Positions 7,923 to 15,625 of a DNA stretch of 64,000 bases are shown piece after piece. Position 1 is the first letter of the stretch; every line of letters starts with the position of its first letter. The notes beneath the pieces were generated by a model, which saw only the letters and a list, made by a program, of their open reading frames with translations, searched no databases and was not told the origin of the DNA. The stretch comes from Sphingomonas sp. CCH10-B3 (GTDB lineage: Bacteria; Pseudomonadota; Alphaproteobacteria; Sphingomonadales; Sphingomonadaceae). Location of the stretch: contig NZ_LSIJ01000030.1 in assembly GCF_001556185.1 (NCBI RefSeq), positions 1 through 64,000 on the forward strand, given 5' to 3'. The translations under genes and the position numbers were made by a program.

Positions 7923-9106
7923 CAGAAGGCAGCAATCCCCGTGATCGCGCGGCCGAGGATCAGCGCATGCACGTCGTGCGCGCCTTCATAGGTGTTGACC
8001 GTTTCGAGGTTCATCAGGTGGCGCATCACTTGATATTCGGCCGAAATGCCGTTGCCGCCATGCATGTCACGGGCGGCGCGGGCAATGTCGAGCGCCTTGC
8101 CGACATTGTTGCGCTTGACGATCGAGATCATCTCGGGCGCGAACTTATGCGCGTCCATCAGTCGCCCGACGCGCAAGCTCGCCTGCAAGCCCAGCGCGAT
8201 CTCGCTGGCCATGTCGGCGAGCTTCTTCTGATAGAGTTGCGTGCCCGCCAGCGGCCGCCCGAACTGCTTGCGGTCGAGGCCATACTGGCGCGCGGCGTGG
8301 TAGCAGAACTCCGCCGCGCCCATCGCGCCCCAGCTGATCCCGTAACGCGCGCGGTTGAGGCAGCCGAACGGCCCCTTCAGCCCCTGCACATTGGGCAGCA
8401 GCGCGTCCTCGCCGACTTCGACGCCGTCCATCTGGATCATGCCGGTGATCGACGCGCGCAAGGAGAGCTTGCCCTCGATCTTGGGCGTGGCGAGGCCCTT
8501 CATGCCCTTTTCGAGGATGAAGCCGCGAATGCCACCGCCGTGCGCGTCGCTCTTCGCCCAGACGACGAATACGTCGGCGATCGGCGAATTGGAAATCCAG
8601 GTCTTGGCGCCCGAGATGCGATAGCCGCCGTCGATCTTCTCCGCCTTGGTCAGCATGCCGCCGGGGTCGGAGCCGGCATCGGGCTCGGTCAGACCGAAGC
8701 AGCCGATCCACTCGCCGGTCGCGAGCTTGGGCAGATATTTGTGGCGCTGTTCTTCCGATCCATATTCGTAGATCGGGAACATCACGAGGCTCGACTGGAC
8801 GCTCATCATCGATCGATAGCCCGAGTCGATCCGCTCGACTTCGCGCGCGACGAGGCCGTAGCTGACATAGGACGCACCGACGCCGCCATATTCGGCCGGG
8901 ATCGTCGGCCCGAGCAGCCCGAGCGCGCCCATTTCGCGGAAGATTTCGGGATCGGTGGTTTCGTGCTGGAACGCATCGATGATGCGCGGCGCCAGCTTGT
9001 CCTGCGCATAGGCAGCCGCCGTATCGCGGACGGCGCGTTCCTCGTCATCGAGCTGATCGTCGATGAAGAAGGGATCGGCCCAATCGAACCTGCTCATGCC
9101 GGACAT
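7922..9106 (-). CDS. gcdH: Glutaryl-CoA dehydrogenase
   Basis: The 394-residue acyl-CoA dehydrogenase carries the C-terminal signature of the glutaryl-CoA branch ([19 protein letters not shown]), with the likely catalytic base at Glu374. The FAD-binding motifs [14 protein letters not shown] and KTWISNS are in the middle domain. The enzyme oxidises and decarboxylates glutaryl-CoA to crotonyl-CoA in lysine and tryptophan breakdown, passing electrons to ETF. ATG 9106 has GAGGAG eight bases upstream. It is the first gene of a tightly coupled operon with the acetyltransferase, CoA-transferase and 2Fe-2S subunit, which supports a glutarate-degradation assignment. Confidence 0.92.
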   Translation of the reverse strand: MSGMSRFDWADPFFIDDQLDDEERAVRDTAAAYAQDKLAPRIIDAFQHETTDPEIFREMGALGLLGPTIPAEYGGVGASYVSYGLVAREVERIDSGYRSMMSVQSSLVMFPIYEYGSEEQRHKYLPKLATGEWIGCFGLTEPDAGSDPGGMLTKAEKIDGGYRISGAKTWISNSPIADVFVVWAKSDAHGGGIRGFILEKGMKGLATPKIEGKLSLRASITGMIQMDGVEVGEDALLPNVQGLKGPFGCLNRARYGISWGAMGAAEFCYHAARQYGLDRKQFGRPLAGTQLYQKKLADMASEIALGLQASLRVGRLMDAHKFAPEMISIVKRNNVGKALDIARAARDMHGGNGISAEYQVMRHLMNLETVNTYEGAHDVHALILGRAITGIAAF

Positions 9107-9201
9107 TTTTCGTGCTCCTCTGCGTGCTGCTTTCCGATTCCGCGCAACCGCGTGATTTGTCCAGCCCTGTCCTTTGGGCCGCGTCCCTTTGACGGCTGAT
9201 C

Positions 9202-9294
9202 GTCATTCCCGCGAAGGCGGGAATCCATTCTGGCCGAGGTCCGAGAGACTCTCGAAGTTCGGCGGCTATGGATCCCCGCCTTCGCGGGGATGAC
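9202..9294. repeat. REP-like inverted repeat pair
   Basis: Two palindromic units face each other: GTCATTCCCGCGAAGGCGGG near 9202-9221 (with AATCCA after it) and the complementary-style GGATCCCCGCCTTCGCGGGG, ending ATGAC at 9294. Each unit is a hairpin, and together they form a larger ~93-base inverted structure in the divergent gap between gcdH and the lyase gene. The layout resembles paired REP/BIME elements, which are common between genes in alphaproteobacteria. Confidence 0.8.
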
Positions 9295-9341
9295 GAATGC
9301 ATATGGCTGCATCTTGGCGCGACAGGTTCTAAAGGACGGTC

Positions 9342-10205
9342 ATGACTCAGCCCATCCGCCCCTGCCGCTCCGCGCTCTACCTCCCCGCGTCCAACCCGCG
9401 CGCGATCGAAAAGGCGCGGGGGTTGCCGTGCGATGCGGTGATCCTCGATCTCGAAGACGCGGTCGCTCCCGAAGCCAAGGTCGAGGCACGCGCGGCGGCA
9501 GTGCTCGCCTTCGATACCGGCGGCTTCGGCGAGCGGCTGACCGTGCTGCGGGTGAACGCGCTCGATACGGCATGGGGCGAGGCCGATCTGGTCGCCGCGG
9601 CGAGCTTGGGGATCGACGCGGTGCTCGCCCCCAAGATCGAGACCGCCGCTGATGTCGCGCGCTACCGCGAGCGGCTGGGCGGGCAGAAGCTATGGGTGAT
9701 GATCGAGACCGCGCGCGCAGTCGCGAACCTCCAGCCGATTGCCGATGCGGTCGGCGCGGGCGGCGCGCTCGTGATCGGCACCAACGACCTTGCGCTCGAG
9801 ATGCGCTGCGCCGGGCGCGCGCCGCTGCTCCCGATCCTCACCCTCGCGGTCGCGGCGGCGCGGGCGAGCGGGCTGGCGGTGCTCGACGGCGTGCGCAACG
9901 ATTTCAGCGATGTCGAAGCCTTTCTTGCCGAGGCAGAGCAGGGCCGCGATATGGGCTTCGACGGGAAGACGCTGATCCACCCTGCGCAGATCATGGCGTG
10001 CAACGGCGTCTTCACGCCGAGCGCCGACCAGGTCGCGCGCGCCCGCGCGATCGTTGCCGCGTTCGACCTGCCGGAGCATGCAGGCGAAGGCGCGATCCGG
10101 CTCGACGGGAGGATGGTCGAGCGTTTGCACCTGAACGAAGCGCAGCGCACGCTCGCGCTTTTCGCGGCGGCCAATTCGGCCTATGCTGGCGCAAAACAGG
10201 ATTAG
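9342..10205 (+). CDS. HpcH/HpaI aldolase / citrate lyase beta-like protein
   Basis: The 287-residue protein belongs to the CitE-like superfamily. It has the opening RSALYLPASNPRAIEKA motif, the metal-site DLEDAVAP (Asp-Leu-Glu-Asp) and the later IGTNDLALEMR and HPAQI segments. Members cleave or form C-C bonds of CoA esters such as malyl-CoA, citramalyl-CoA or beta-methylmalyl-CoA, with Mg2+. The actual substrate cannot be told from sequence. It is followed 12 bases later by a class II aldolase gene, so the two are likely co-transcribed, away from the glutaryl-CoA operon. AAAGGAC sits just upstream of ATG 9342. Confidence 0.85.
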   Translation: MTQPIRPCRSALYLPASNPRAIEKARGLPCDAVILDLEDAVAPEAKVEARAAAVLAFDTGGFGERLTVLRVNALDTAWGEADLVAAASLGIDAVLAPKIETAADVARYRERLGGQKLWVMIETARAVANLQPIADAVGAGGALVIGTNDLALEMRCAGRAPLLPILTLAVAAARASGLAVLDGVRNDFSDVEAFLAEAEQGRDMGFDGKTLIHPAQIMACNGVFTPSADQVARARAIVAAFDLPEHAGEGAIRLDGRMVERLHLNEAQRTLALFAAANSAYAGAKQD

Positions 10206-10217
10206 GAGACGTCTACG

Positions 10218-10997
10218 ATGGCCACTGCGCTCAAGCCCGCCGAAACGCTCCGCGACCGCTGCTCGCCCGAGGAATGGCAGGCGCGCGTCGACCTCGCCGC
10301 CGCTTACCGGCTGGTCGCGATGTACGGCTGGGACGACCTGATCTTCACCCATCTGTCAGCGCGGGTGCCGGGCCCCGAGCATCATTTCCTGATCAATCCC
10401 TACACGCATATGTTCGAGGAAATGACCGCGTCGGCGCTGGTCAAGATCGACGTCGACGGCAACAAGGTCGACGACACGCCCGCCCCGGTAAACCGCGCGG
10501 GCTTCGTGATCCATTCGGCGATCCATATGGCGCGCGAGGATGCCGCATCGGTGATGCACCTGCACACGCCCTATGGTCAGGCCGTGTCGGCAATGGCCGA
10601 AGGGCTGCTGCCGCACACCCAGACATCGATGATCGCCGGGCATGACGTGGCGTATCACGAATATGAGGGCATCGCGACCGAACTCGAGGAACGCGAGCGG
10701 CTGGTCGAGGACCTCGGCAGCAAGAACACGATGATCCTGCGCAACCACGGCACCTTGGCGGTGGGCGCGACGGTCGCGCAGGCATTCCTGCGGCTCTATT
10801 TCTTGGAGCGCGCGTGCGAAGCGCAGGTGCATATGCTGAGCGCGGGGCGGTCGGGGTTGCACAACCCGCCGCAGGGCGTCGAAGGCAAGGTCGAGGAACA
10901 ATCGAGCGGCGCCGGGATGGCAATGCTCGCGCAGGGGCTGGCCTGGCCGGCGCTGCTGCGGAAGTTGGACCGGCATAATCCGGGTTATGCGGAGTAG
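10218..10997 (+). CDS. Class II aldolase/adducin family protein
   Basis: This 259-residue protein has the class II aldolase/adducin fold. The zinc-site histidines are visible in HLHTPYG (around residue 114) and in the later RNHGTLAVG. The N-terminal YGWDDLIFTHLSARVPG stretch is characteristic of the family. Members include fuculose-phosphate aldolase-like enzymes, decarboxylases and adducin-like proteins of unknown activity; many bacterial homologues of this subtype lie beside acyl-CoA or hydroxy-acid catabolic genes, as here. A strong AGGAG precedes ATG 10218, and the gene follows the CitE-like gene directly. Confidence 0.86.
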   Translation: MATALKPAETLRDRCSPEEWQARVDLAAAYRLVAMYGWDDLIFTHLSARVPGPEHHFLINPYTHMFEEMTASALVKIDVDGNKVDDTPAPVNRAGFVIHSAIHMAREDAASVMHLHTPYGQAVSAMAEGLLPHTQTSMIAGHDVAYHEYEGIATELEERERLVEDLGSKNTMILRNHGTLAVGATVAQAFLRLYFLERACEAQVHMLSAGRSGLHNPPQGVEGKVEEQSSGAGMAMLAQGLAWPALLRKLDRHNPGYAE

Positions 10998-11024
10998 GGG
11001 ATAGCTTTCCCCACACCCGCAACC

Positions 11025-11130
11025 GTCACCCCGGCCTTGTGCCGGGGCCCACGGTGCCGCAAGCGATGTAGCTTGAGCGGAAAGTGCATCGCCTGATGCC
11101 CGGTGGGCCCCGGCACGAGGCCGGGGTGAC
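11025..11130. repeat. REP-like inverted repeat pair, second family
   Basis: GTCACCCCGGCCTTGTGCCG begins at 11025, and its inverted partner CGGCACGAGGCCGGGGTGAC ends at 11130. Each is a strong GC hairpin, and the two enclose about 50 bases of non-coding sequence. The motif differs from the 9202-9294 pair but has the same head (GTCA) and paired layout. It follows the class II aldolase gene and could also act as a transcription stop. Confidence 0.8.
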
Positions 11131-11191
11131 GACAATGGGGCACGTCGGCTTTCGCCCCAGTTGCTGTCGTTCATTGAGTACGGAACGACCC

Positions 11192-11542
11192 TCAAAGTCC
11201 ACCGTCGCCCCGTGCTTGACACGGGGCTGGGCTTTTCTCGTCGATGCCACCGGCGAACCATTGATCCCAGAGGTCGAGCCACGCCGGATTATCCGCCTCG
11301 ATCAGTGCGAACTTCCATTCGCGCCGCCATTTCTTCAGCAGTTTCTCGCGAGCGATCGCAGCCTCGATCTCGGCGTGGAACTCGACATAGACGACCCGCG
11401 TCTTGCCGAAGTCGCGCACATGAGTCGACCCGGCTCCTTCGCGATGCTGATAGACGCGCCTGATGACGTCGGCTGACACGCCGACATACATTCCCCCGCG
11501 ATACCGGTTCGCGGTAATGTAGACCCACCCGCCTTTCGCCAT
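11192..11542 (-). CDS. Small GIY-YIG nuclease-family protein within inverted repeats
   Basis: The protein is about 116 residues if begun at ATG 11542; a TTG five codons earlier is the alternative. It shows the single-domain GIY-YIG pattern: GGWVYITANRYRGGMYVGVS supplies the two short strands, RVYQHREG the conserved arginine, EAAIAREKLLKKWRREWK the helix with the metal-binding glutamate, and NPAWLDLW the end of the domain. These small UPF0213/YhbQ-like proteins are predicted DNA endonucleases. Oddly, the reading frame runs through the palindromic repeat at 11204-11238, so the C-terminal residues are repeat-encoded and the stop lies just beyond it. Confidence 0.85.
   Translation of the reverse strand: MAKGGWVYITANRYRGGMYVGVSADVIRRVYQHREGAGSTHVRDFGKTRVVYVEFHAEIEAAIAREKLLKKWRREWKFALIEADNPAWLDLWDQWFAGGIDEKSPAPCQARGDGGL
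11204..11238 (+). repeat. Left 35-bp inverted repeat of the GIY-YIG unit
   Basis: The repeat begins GTCGCCCCGTGCTTGACACG and contains an internal hairpin (GCCCCGTG-CTTGA-CACGGGGC) followed by a pyrimidine-rich tail. It differs from the right copy by a single base. It overlaps the 3' end of the GIY-YIG gene. Confidence 0.9.
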
Positions 11543-11570
11543 GTCGTTTTGTCGCAAGCGGTAGCCCGGA

Positions 11571-11605
11571 AGAAAAGCCTAGCCCCGTGTCAAGCACGGG
11601 GCGAC
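11571..11605 (-). repeat. Right 35-bp inverted repeat of the GIY-YIG unit
   Basis: This is the inverted copy of the 11204-11238 repeat, identical at 34 of 35 positions by eye. It lies about 29 bases upstream of the GIY-YIG start codon, so the pair brackets the whole gene. Confidence 0.9.
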
Positions 11606-11690
11606 GAGCCAAAAGGGACGGGATGGGTCAGGCACAACGACGGCTAAAAGCAGCGCGACCGCCAACCACCGGTCGCAGCCCACCCATCCC

Positions 11691-12653
11691 TCAAGGCACC
11701 AAAACCACCCGCCCCACGGCCTGCCGACTCTCGATGTACGCATGCGCTTCGGCTGCCTCGGACAGTGCAAACCGGCGGTCGATCACCACTTCCAGCTTTC
11801 CAGCGGCGACATCCTCGATCAGCCCCTGGATCATGTCGTGCACCCGGTCGGTCATGATCTCCGCGCCCAGGAACACCCCGCCCAAAGTCCGGTTGCCGCC
11901 CATCAGCGAGGCGACGTCGACCTTCATTGCCTCGCGCCCGGCCGCGCCGACCATCGACAGCCGCCCCCGATAGGCGAGCGCGTCGATCGAGCCTTGGAGC
12001 GTCGTGCCGCCGACCGGATCCACCACGACATCGGCGCCCTTGCCGCGGGTGAGCCGCCGGACTTCGGCCGCGACCTCGTCGCGCTTGTAGTTGATGCCGT
12101 GGTCGAGGCCGTAAGCTTTCAGCCGATCGAGCCGTTCGTCGCTTGAGGCAGTCGCAATCACCGTCGCACCCGCTTGCTTGGCGAGCTGGATCGCGGCGAT
12201 GCCGACGCCGCTCGCGCCGGCCTGAATCAGCGCGACTTCGCCCGCTTTCAGCCCGCCGCGCCCGAACAGGCATTCATGCGCCGTCCCGAAGGCGACCGGC
12301 ACGACGGCTGCCTTGGCGAGATCGAGGCCGGCGGGGATCGGCCAGCAATTGCGTGCCGGCACCGGACGCAGTTCGGCATGGGAGCCGAAGGCGTCGACCG
12401 TCGCGACCCGGTCGCCGATCTTCAGATGCGATACTTCGGCGCCGACCTCGACGATCTCGCCCGCTGCCTGATAGCCGACGATGTGCGGCGTGGTGACGAG
12501 CGGCCCGCGCCAGCGATTGAGCGTGTCGCCGCCCTCGATGCTGACCGCCTCGACGCGGATGACGACGCCCTTGGGGTGGCAGAGGGGATCGGGCACGTCC
12601 TCATACACCAGCACGCTGGGATCGCCGTTGGTATAATAGACCGCTGCTTTCAT
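11691..12653 (-). CDS. Zinc-type alcohol dehydrogenase / NADPH:quinone reductase-like
   Basis: This 320-residue medium-chain dehydrogenase/reductase resembles quinone oxidoreductase. It has an N-terminal GroES-like domain, then a Rossmann fold with the nucleotide-binding QAGASGVGIAAIQLAKQAGA segment. The cysteine and histidine residues of the structural and catalytic zinc sites of true alcohol dehydrogenases are largely missing, so the zinc-independent quinone/enone reductase branch is more likely. It probably uses NADPH to reduce quinones or activated alkenes. ATG 12653 with AGGAG upstream was preferred over the longer open frame to 12797. It is transcribed away from the metzincin cassette. 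Confidence 0.85.
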   Translation of the reverse strand: MKAAVYYTNGDPSVLVYEDVPDPLCHPKGVVIRVEAVSIEGGDTLNRWRGPLVTTPHIVGYQAAGEIVEVGAEVSHLKIGDRVATVDAFGSHAELRPVPARNCWPIPAGLDLAKAAVVPVAFGTAHECLFGRGGLKAGEVALIQAGASGVGIAAIQLAKQAGATVIATASSDERLDRLKAYGLDHGINYKRDEVAAEVRRLTRGKGADVVVDPVGGTTLQGSIDALAYRGRLSMVGAAGREAMKVDVASLMGGNRTLGGVFLGAEIMTDRVHDMIQGLIEDVAAGKLEVVIDRRFALSEAAEAHAYIESRQAVGRVVLVP

Positions 12654-12966
12654 ATGTCCGCTCCTGTCTTTGGTTTGCGCGTATCTGCGCCTGTCGCATC
12701 GCCGATGGCAAGCGGTGCGGTGGCAGCGCCGAACGGTGCTGTGCGCACGACGAACGGCGCCGAGCGCATCAATCGACATGCTAAATGCAAATGACACATC
12801 ATTATTGCGATAGTTAACGTCCAGTAAACGATCAATAGAGCTCGACAGTAATCCAACACAGGATCATCATCCAACTCACAAGCCGAGTCGTAGTGAAGAT
12901 AGCTCCTCGGCAACATTATTGTAGTCGAGCAAAATCGATCTCGAATCGACAGGATGGGGATTTGCC
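12654..12966. other. Divergent intergenic region with an AT-rich promoter segment
   Basis: This 313-base gap lies between the quinone reductase and the metzincin cassette. Roughly 12778-12950 is clearly richer in A and T than its surroundings (for example ATCATTATTGCGATAGTTAA) and probably holds the cassette promoter. The stretch just before ATG 12967 has GGATGGGGATT as a ribosome-binding candidate. No gene, terminator hairpin or repeat was recognised. Confidence 0.5.
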
Positions 12967-13929
12967 ATGGCGGGGATATTGAAGAAGGCCATGTGGATTC
13001 ATGGCCACAGCATGGATATCGAAAACCCCGGCGCGATCGCCAGCACCTGGCGCGCGGGGTTCTTCATCCGCGTGGTCGGCAAGCCGAACACGACCAACTG
13101 GTTCCACTTCCACGTGCCCACGCCCGTGATCGTCAAGGACAAGCGGCTGATGGTCGACTCGGCGATGCTGCGGTACCGTAGCGGGTCGAGCAACGCTGCC
13201 GTCACCAACGTCCATGTCTTCGACGGCGAGAACCGCATTGCCGCGCACGACGGCCTCGCGCTCAGCCCGCTCACCAATTTCGCATTCCAGCGCTTCGACG
13301 TGCCCGGCAAGCCCGATGTGCTGTGGGGCACCGGCGTCACCGTCGGCGTGCGCTTCGGCGGCGGGACGGATGCGCAGCGCACGATCGAGTTTGCCTCGGT
13401 CGGGATCGACTTCAATCTCTACCAGACGATCCGGCTGCACCTGAAGATCCTGGCGACGCCGACGATTCCGATCGACACGATGCTGGCGTCGATGCGCTCG
13501 GTCTATGAGCCCGCAGGGTTCCGGGTGGTGCGCGCGAGCACCGAGAACCTCAACCTGCCGCTGCTCAACATCTGCGACGTCGGATCGTGCACGCGCGGCA
13601 ATACGACGGCCGAGCAGAACACGCTGTTCGGCAACCGCAACAATGTCGGCGCGAACGATGTCGTCGTTTACTTCGTCCAGGGCACCAATCCGGTGCTCAA
13701 CGGTTGCGCCGCGCACCCCAATGGGCGGCCCGGCGCCGTCGTCGCGAGCATCGCCTCACGCTGGACGATGGGGCATGAGGTTGGCCATGTGCTCGGCCTG
13801 TCGCACGTCAATAACAACGACCGGCTGATGACGGGCAACGGCACCAGCAACATCACCAATCCGCCGCCCGATCTCGCCGCGAGCGAGATCACGACGATGA
13901 ACAACAGCCCGCTCACCGTAAATCCATAA
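12967..13929 (+). CDS. Metzincin-type zinc protease with N-terminal beta-rich domain
   Basis: The 320-residue protein has two parts. Residues ~8-148 form a predicted beta-rich domain (AMWIHGHSMDIE at the start, later NVHVFDGENR) that is about two-thirds identical by eye to the whole protein encoded at 14419-14862, and reminiscent of DUF6623. Residues ~155-320 carry a complete metzincin active site, H270-E-x-x-H274-x-x-G277-x-x-H280, followed by a candidate Met-turn at M288 (DRLMTG). This implies zinc-dependent proteolysis. No signal peptide is visible, which is odd for a metzincin, as most are exported. It heads a three-gene cassette. The substrate is unknown. Confidence 0.82.
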   Translation: MAGILKKAMWIHGHSMDIENPGAIASTWRAGFFIRVVGKPNTTNWFHFHVPTPVIVKDKRLMVDSAMLRYRSGSSNAAVTNVHVFDGENRIAAHDGLALSPLTNFAFQRFDVPGKPDVLWGTGVTVGVRFGGGTDAQRTIEFASVGIDFNLYQTIRLHLKILATPTIPIDTMLASMRSVYEPAGFRVVRASTENLNLPLLNICDVGSCTRGNTTAEQNTLFGNRNNVGANDVVVYFVQGTNPVLNGCAAHPNGRPGAVVASIASRWTMGHEVGHVLGLSHVNNNDRLMTGNGTSNITNPPPDLAASEITTMNNSPLTVNP

Positions 13930-13941
13930 GGGGCCGCCGCC

Positions 13942-14394
13942 ATGCCGATGACCGATGAGGAACTGAAATTCGCGCTGGGCAATGAAGAGCCGCAGTACGG
14001 CGTGATCGTCGTCCAGCTGACGGCCGCCGACATTCCCCGGCTGCAGGCGCTGGCCGACGGGGGCGACGTGGCGCTTGCGAGCAAAGCGATCTACGTCGCC
14101 AGCCTGCTCAAGGAAGACGCCGCGCATCAGATCGTCGCGCGCGCGGCCAAGAGCGGCAACGAGCTGCTCCGTGTCGCGTCGGCGACCGCGCTCCAGAACC
14201 TGCCGACGCTGGCGCGCGCGCAAGTTGCCGACACGCTGATCCAGGACCAGAATCCGAGCATATCGAAAATGGTGATCCGCGCGATCGATGCGCCGACGCC
14301 GCAATTGCAGCAGCGGCTGCGCGACCTCGAGACCCGTAGCGCCATTCCCGAGCTCAAGGCGCTCGCGCGGCAGAAGCTCGACAACATCAACTGA
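13942..14394 (+). CDS. Helical-repeat (HEAT-like) protein of the metzincin cassette
   Basis: This 150-residue protein is predicted all-alpha. Repeated helix pairs such as DVALASKAIYVASLLKED, NELLRVASATALQNLP and NPSISKMVIRAIDAP have spacing like HEAT or armadillo repeats. No catalytic motif, signal peptide or membrane segment was found. It begins 12 bases after the metzincin stop and is followed 24 bases later by the free-standing domain gene, so all three are likely co-expressed. Helical-repeat proteins usually bind other proteins; a role as inhibitor, adaptor or immunity partner of the protease is possible but not shown. Confidence 0.65.
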   Translation: MPMTDEELKFALGNEEPQYGVIVVQLTAADIPRLQALADGGDVALASKAIYVASLLKEDAAHQIVARAAKSGNELLRVASATALQNLPTLARAQVADTLIQDQNPSISKMVIRAIDAPTPQLQQRLRDLETRSAIPELKALARQKLDNIN

Positions 14395-14418
14395 TCGCAA
14401 TTTGGAGGGAGGCAGATC

Positions 14419-14862
14419 ATGCTCGAACAAGCAATGTGGGCGCATGGCCACAGCATGGCCGTCGAGGTTCCCGCGAACCTCGTGTCGGAATGGCGCGCCG
14501 GATTTTTCATCCGCGTGGTGGGCCGGAAGAACAGCACCAACTGGTTTCACTTCGCGATCCCGACATCGGTGATCGTCAACGACAACCGGCTGCGGATCGA
14601 TTCGGCGATGCTGCGCTTCCGCTCGGGCTCGACGCTGGCGGACGTGACCAACGTCCATGTCTTCGACGGCGAGAACCGGGTGTTTGCCGCCGACAATCTC
14701 AATCTGTCGCCCAATGCGCTGGGGTTTCAGCGCTTCACCTTGCCCAACAAGCCCGAAGTATTCTGGGGCGTGGGGGTGACGGTCGGGGTGCGCTTCACCG
14801 GCGCGACCGATGCTGCGAACACGATGGAATTCGCCGCCGCCGGGGTCGATTTCCTGCCCTGA
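14419..14862 (+). CDS. Free-standing copy of the metzincin N-terminal domain
   Basis: The 147-residue protein consists only of the beta-rich domain found at the N-terminus of the metzincin two genes upstream. Shared stretches include AMW-HGHSM, WRAGFFIRVVG, TNWFHF and VTNVHVFDGENR. Identity is about two thirds by eye over the full length. It resembles DUF6623-type proteins, whose function I do not know. A GGAGGGAGG sits upstream of ATG 14419. It has no signal peptide. The copy could compete with, target or assemble with the protease-linked domain. Its stop codon abuts the convergent dehalogenase stop at 14863. Confidence 0.7.
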   Translation: MLEQAMWAHGHSMAVEVPANLVSEWRAGFFIRVVGRKNSTNWFHFAIPTSVIVNDNRLRIDSAMLRFRSGSTLADVTNVHVFDGENRVFAADNLNLSPNALGFQRFTLPNKPEVFWGVGVTVGVRFTGATDAANTMEFAAAGVDFLP

Positions 14863-15561
14863 TCAGGCGCCGAGCTGGCTCGCCAGATCGGTGATGCTGG
14901 TGGCCGACCATTCCCAGTCCTGCGCGAAATGCGCGTCCGGGGCAGGGGCGCCGCCATATTCCATCGGGCGGGCGATGAAGGCGGTCTTTAGCCCCACCGC
15001 GCGGGCGGCGGCGAGGTCGCTGTGGTGCGCGGCGACGAGGCAGAGTTCGCCGGCTGCGATGCCGAGAATGTTTGCCGTGCCGAGGTACGCGCCCGGCAGC
15101 GGCTTGTAGAGGCCGGTCGACTCCGCGCCGAGGATCGTGTCCCACGGAAGGCCCGCACGCCGGGCCATTGCCAGCGTCAGCGCGATATTGCCGTTGGAGA
15201 GCGTGACGATCGGCGAGCGCGCCTTGATCCGCGTCAGCCCCGCCACCGCATCGGGCCACGGATCGAGCCGCCGCCACGCCATCGCCAGATCGGCGCGAGT
15301 CGCCTCATCCACGTCTACTCCAAGTGCCGCGAGCAGATCGTCGAGCGTCTCGCGGTTGAGGATATCGAGCCGCGTATAGGGCCGCGCGCCGCTGCGGCAG
15401 GCCTCCATCGCGGGCTGGTAGCGCGCGCGCCACTGGTCGGCGAAGCTGTGTGGATCGATGCCGGTATCCACTAGCAGGGGAGCGGCCTCGCGCGCGATGC
15501 TGGTGCGCCAGTCGACGACGGTGCCGAATACGTCGAACGCGAAAACCTTGACCTCGGACAT
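14863..15561 (-). CDS. Haloacid dehalogenase type II (L-2-haloacid dehalogenase)
   Basis: The 232-residue HAD-superfamily protein has the dehalogenase-type motif I FDVFGTVVDWR, with nucleophile Asp10 followed by a non-phosphatase pattern and an Arg for halide or substrate contact. It also has motif II SNGN (Ser-Asn) and the later LYKPLPGAY segment with the catalytic lysine. Type II enzymes hydrolyse L-2-haloacids to D-2-hydroxyacids. Sequence cannot prove that a halogenated acid is the natural substrate. It is probably monocistronic and convergent with the metzincin cassette with no gap. Confidence 0.87.
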   Translation of the reverse strand: MSEVKVFAFDVFGTVVDWRTSIAREAAPLLVDTGIDPHSFADQWRARYQPAMEACRSGARPYTRLDILNRETLDDLLAALGVDVDEATRADLAMAWRRLDPWPDAVAGLTRIKARSPIVTLSNGNIALTLAMARRAGLPWDTILGAESTGLYKPLPGAYLGTANILGIAAGELCLVAAHHSDLAAARAVGLKTAFIARPMEYGGAPAPDAHFAQDWEWSATSITDLASQLGA

Positions 15562-15625
15562 GATCGGCTCTCCAACTGTGGTGCATAGGGCACGTCGCTG
15601 CTTCCAAGGGCGCGGTCAACGGGGG

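Larger units (their letters stand above)
11204..11605. mobile_element. Putative repeat-bounded GIY-YIG cassette
   Basis: A single small nuclease gene is enclosed by near-perfect 35-bp inverted repeats that are themselves palindromic. The layout recalls RAYT transposases flanked by REP sequences, but with a GIY-YIG nuclease instead of a Y1 enzyme. No target-site duplication was recognised at the outer edges. Whether the unit moves is inference from structure alone. Confidence 0.5.

Noticed and set aside
7967..9199. 410-codon open frame opposite glutaryl-CoA dehydrogenase
   Set aside because: It is a shadow of gcdH, with composition rich in Arg, Asp and Ala and no domain.
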